DNA of 64,000 bases from Knoellia subterranea KCTC 19937 (lineage in GTDB: Bacteria; Actinomycetota; Actinomycetes; Actinomycetales; Dermatophilaceae): assembly GCF_000768685.1 (NCBI RefSeq), contig NZ_AVPK01000001.1, positions 558,001 to 622,000 of the forward strand. Direction: 5' to 3'. This document shows positions 63,867-64,000 of the stretch, piece by piece. The notes under the pieces are model-generated. The model had not been told where the DNA came from. It was given only the letters and a program-made list of their open reading frames with translations, and did no database searches. The translations under genes and the position numbers were made by a program. Each line of letters begins with the position of its first letter. The stretch's first letter is position 1.

Positions 63867-64000
63867 ATGGAGGTGTCACTCACCCAGGTCGTCGACACGG
63901 TGCGGACCCGCGCACCGCTGGCGCCACCGGAGGGTGTGGCGACAGCCGGACGCGTCGTGGGCGACGGTCCACCCACCGACGTCACGGTCGTCGTCACCGA
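63867..64000 (+). CDS. Partial CDS, cut by the right edge
   Basis: An ATG with GAGG 6 bases upstream opens a frame that stays open to the window edge (44 codons). Codon third positions are mostly G/C. The start MEVSLTQVVDTVRTRAPLAP followed by GRVVGDGPPT does not match a family I can name firmly; a NIF3-like start is one guess. It would be divergent from htrA. Confidence 0.4.
   Translation, partial: MEVSLTQVVDTVRTRAPLAPPEGVATAGRVVGDGPPTDVTVVVT

Overview
The window is high-GC DNA from an actinobacterium. It carries whiB7, a mycoredoxin (and so probably mycothiol chemistry), AdnAB instead of RecBCD, many leaderless genes, and GTG starts almost as common as ATG. From memory, the order UPF0182 - Lon-like - Zincin_2 - ThiF-like - ABC1 kinase - whiB7 - uvrD2 - mrx1 - nudC - adnB - adnA - moeZ - TetR - DUF3107 - ferritin-like - DEAD helicase - ParA follows M. 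tuberculosis Rv3193c-Rv3213c. The right end (MgtE-N, DUF1003, mrp, tatB, htrA) follows Rv1234-Rv1223. The overall style suggests Micrococcales, perhaps Intrasporangiaceae or Dermatophilaceae; that placement is inference.

Layout. 0-13 kb: an enoyl-CoA hydratase, the initiator tRNA, envelope and protease genes (UPF0182, Lon-like PDZ protease, HtrA-unrelated YgjP), moaE, NUDIX enzymes, the ThiF-like/ABC1-kinase pair, and a four-gene minus-strand operon (cysteine dioxygenase, rhodanese, HhH-GPD glycosylase, NUDIX). The operon is preceded by a previously unlisted poly-cysteine leader peptide. 14-15 kb: whiB7 with its AT-rich promoter, long leader, upstream ORF and intrinsic attenuator, followed by two tiny ORFs and a strong terminator. 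15-37 kb: DNA repair and genome maintenance (uvrD2, adnA, adnB, ERCC4-domain and Cas4/RecB-like nucleases, ParA, DEAD helicase), redox and sulfur carriers (mrx1, nudC, moeZ), then purU and a PHP phosphoesterase.

38-42.6 kb: three tandem, divergent ECF sigma / membrane-partner modules. All share one promoter architecture (CAACC-N15-CCGT), and the first module is a deletion pseudogene. 42.6-52.7 kb: MaoC, a DUF559 nuclease-like gene bracketed by 58-bp direct repeats, glpK and glpD (glycerol use), a class A beta-lactamase-like protein, Xaa-Pro aminopeptidase, a PIG-L deacetylase and a YflT-type stress protein. 52.8-58 kb: acyl-CoA dehydrogenase, RIO kinase, L,D-transpeptidase and two coupled CitE-like lyases. 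58-64 kb: a channel-less MgtE, DUF1003, Mrp, TatB and HtrA.

No prophage, transposase or CRISPR was seen. The most unexpected signals are non-coding: (1) an octamer GTATGCCG present about 47 times, with ten exact copies of its 13-base extension, one pair forming an inverted-repeat terminator; (2) the poly-Cys leader before cysteine dioxygenase; (3) intergenic hairpin families, including one with a constant loop and variable but still pairing stems; (4) the whiB7 leader and its trailing micro-ORFs.
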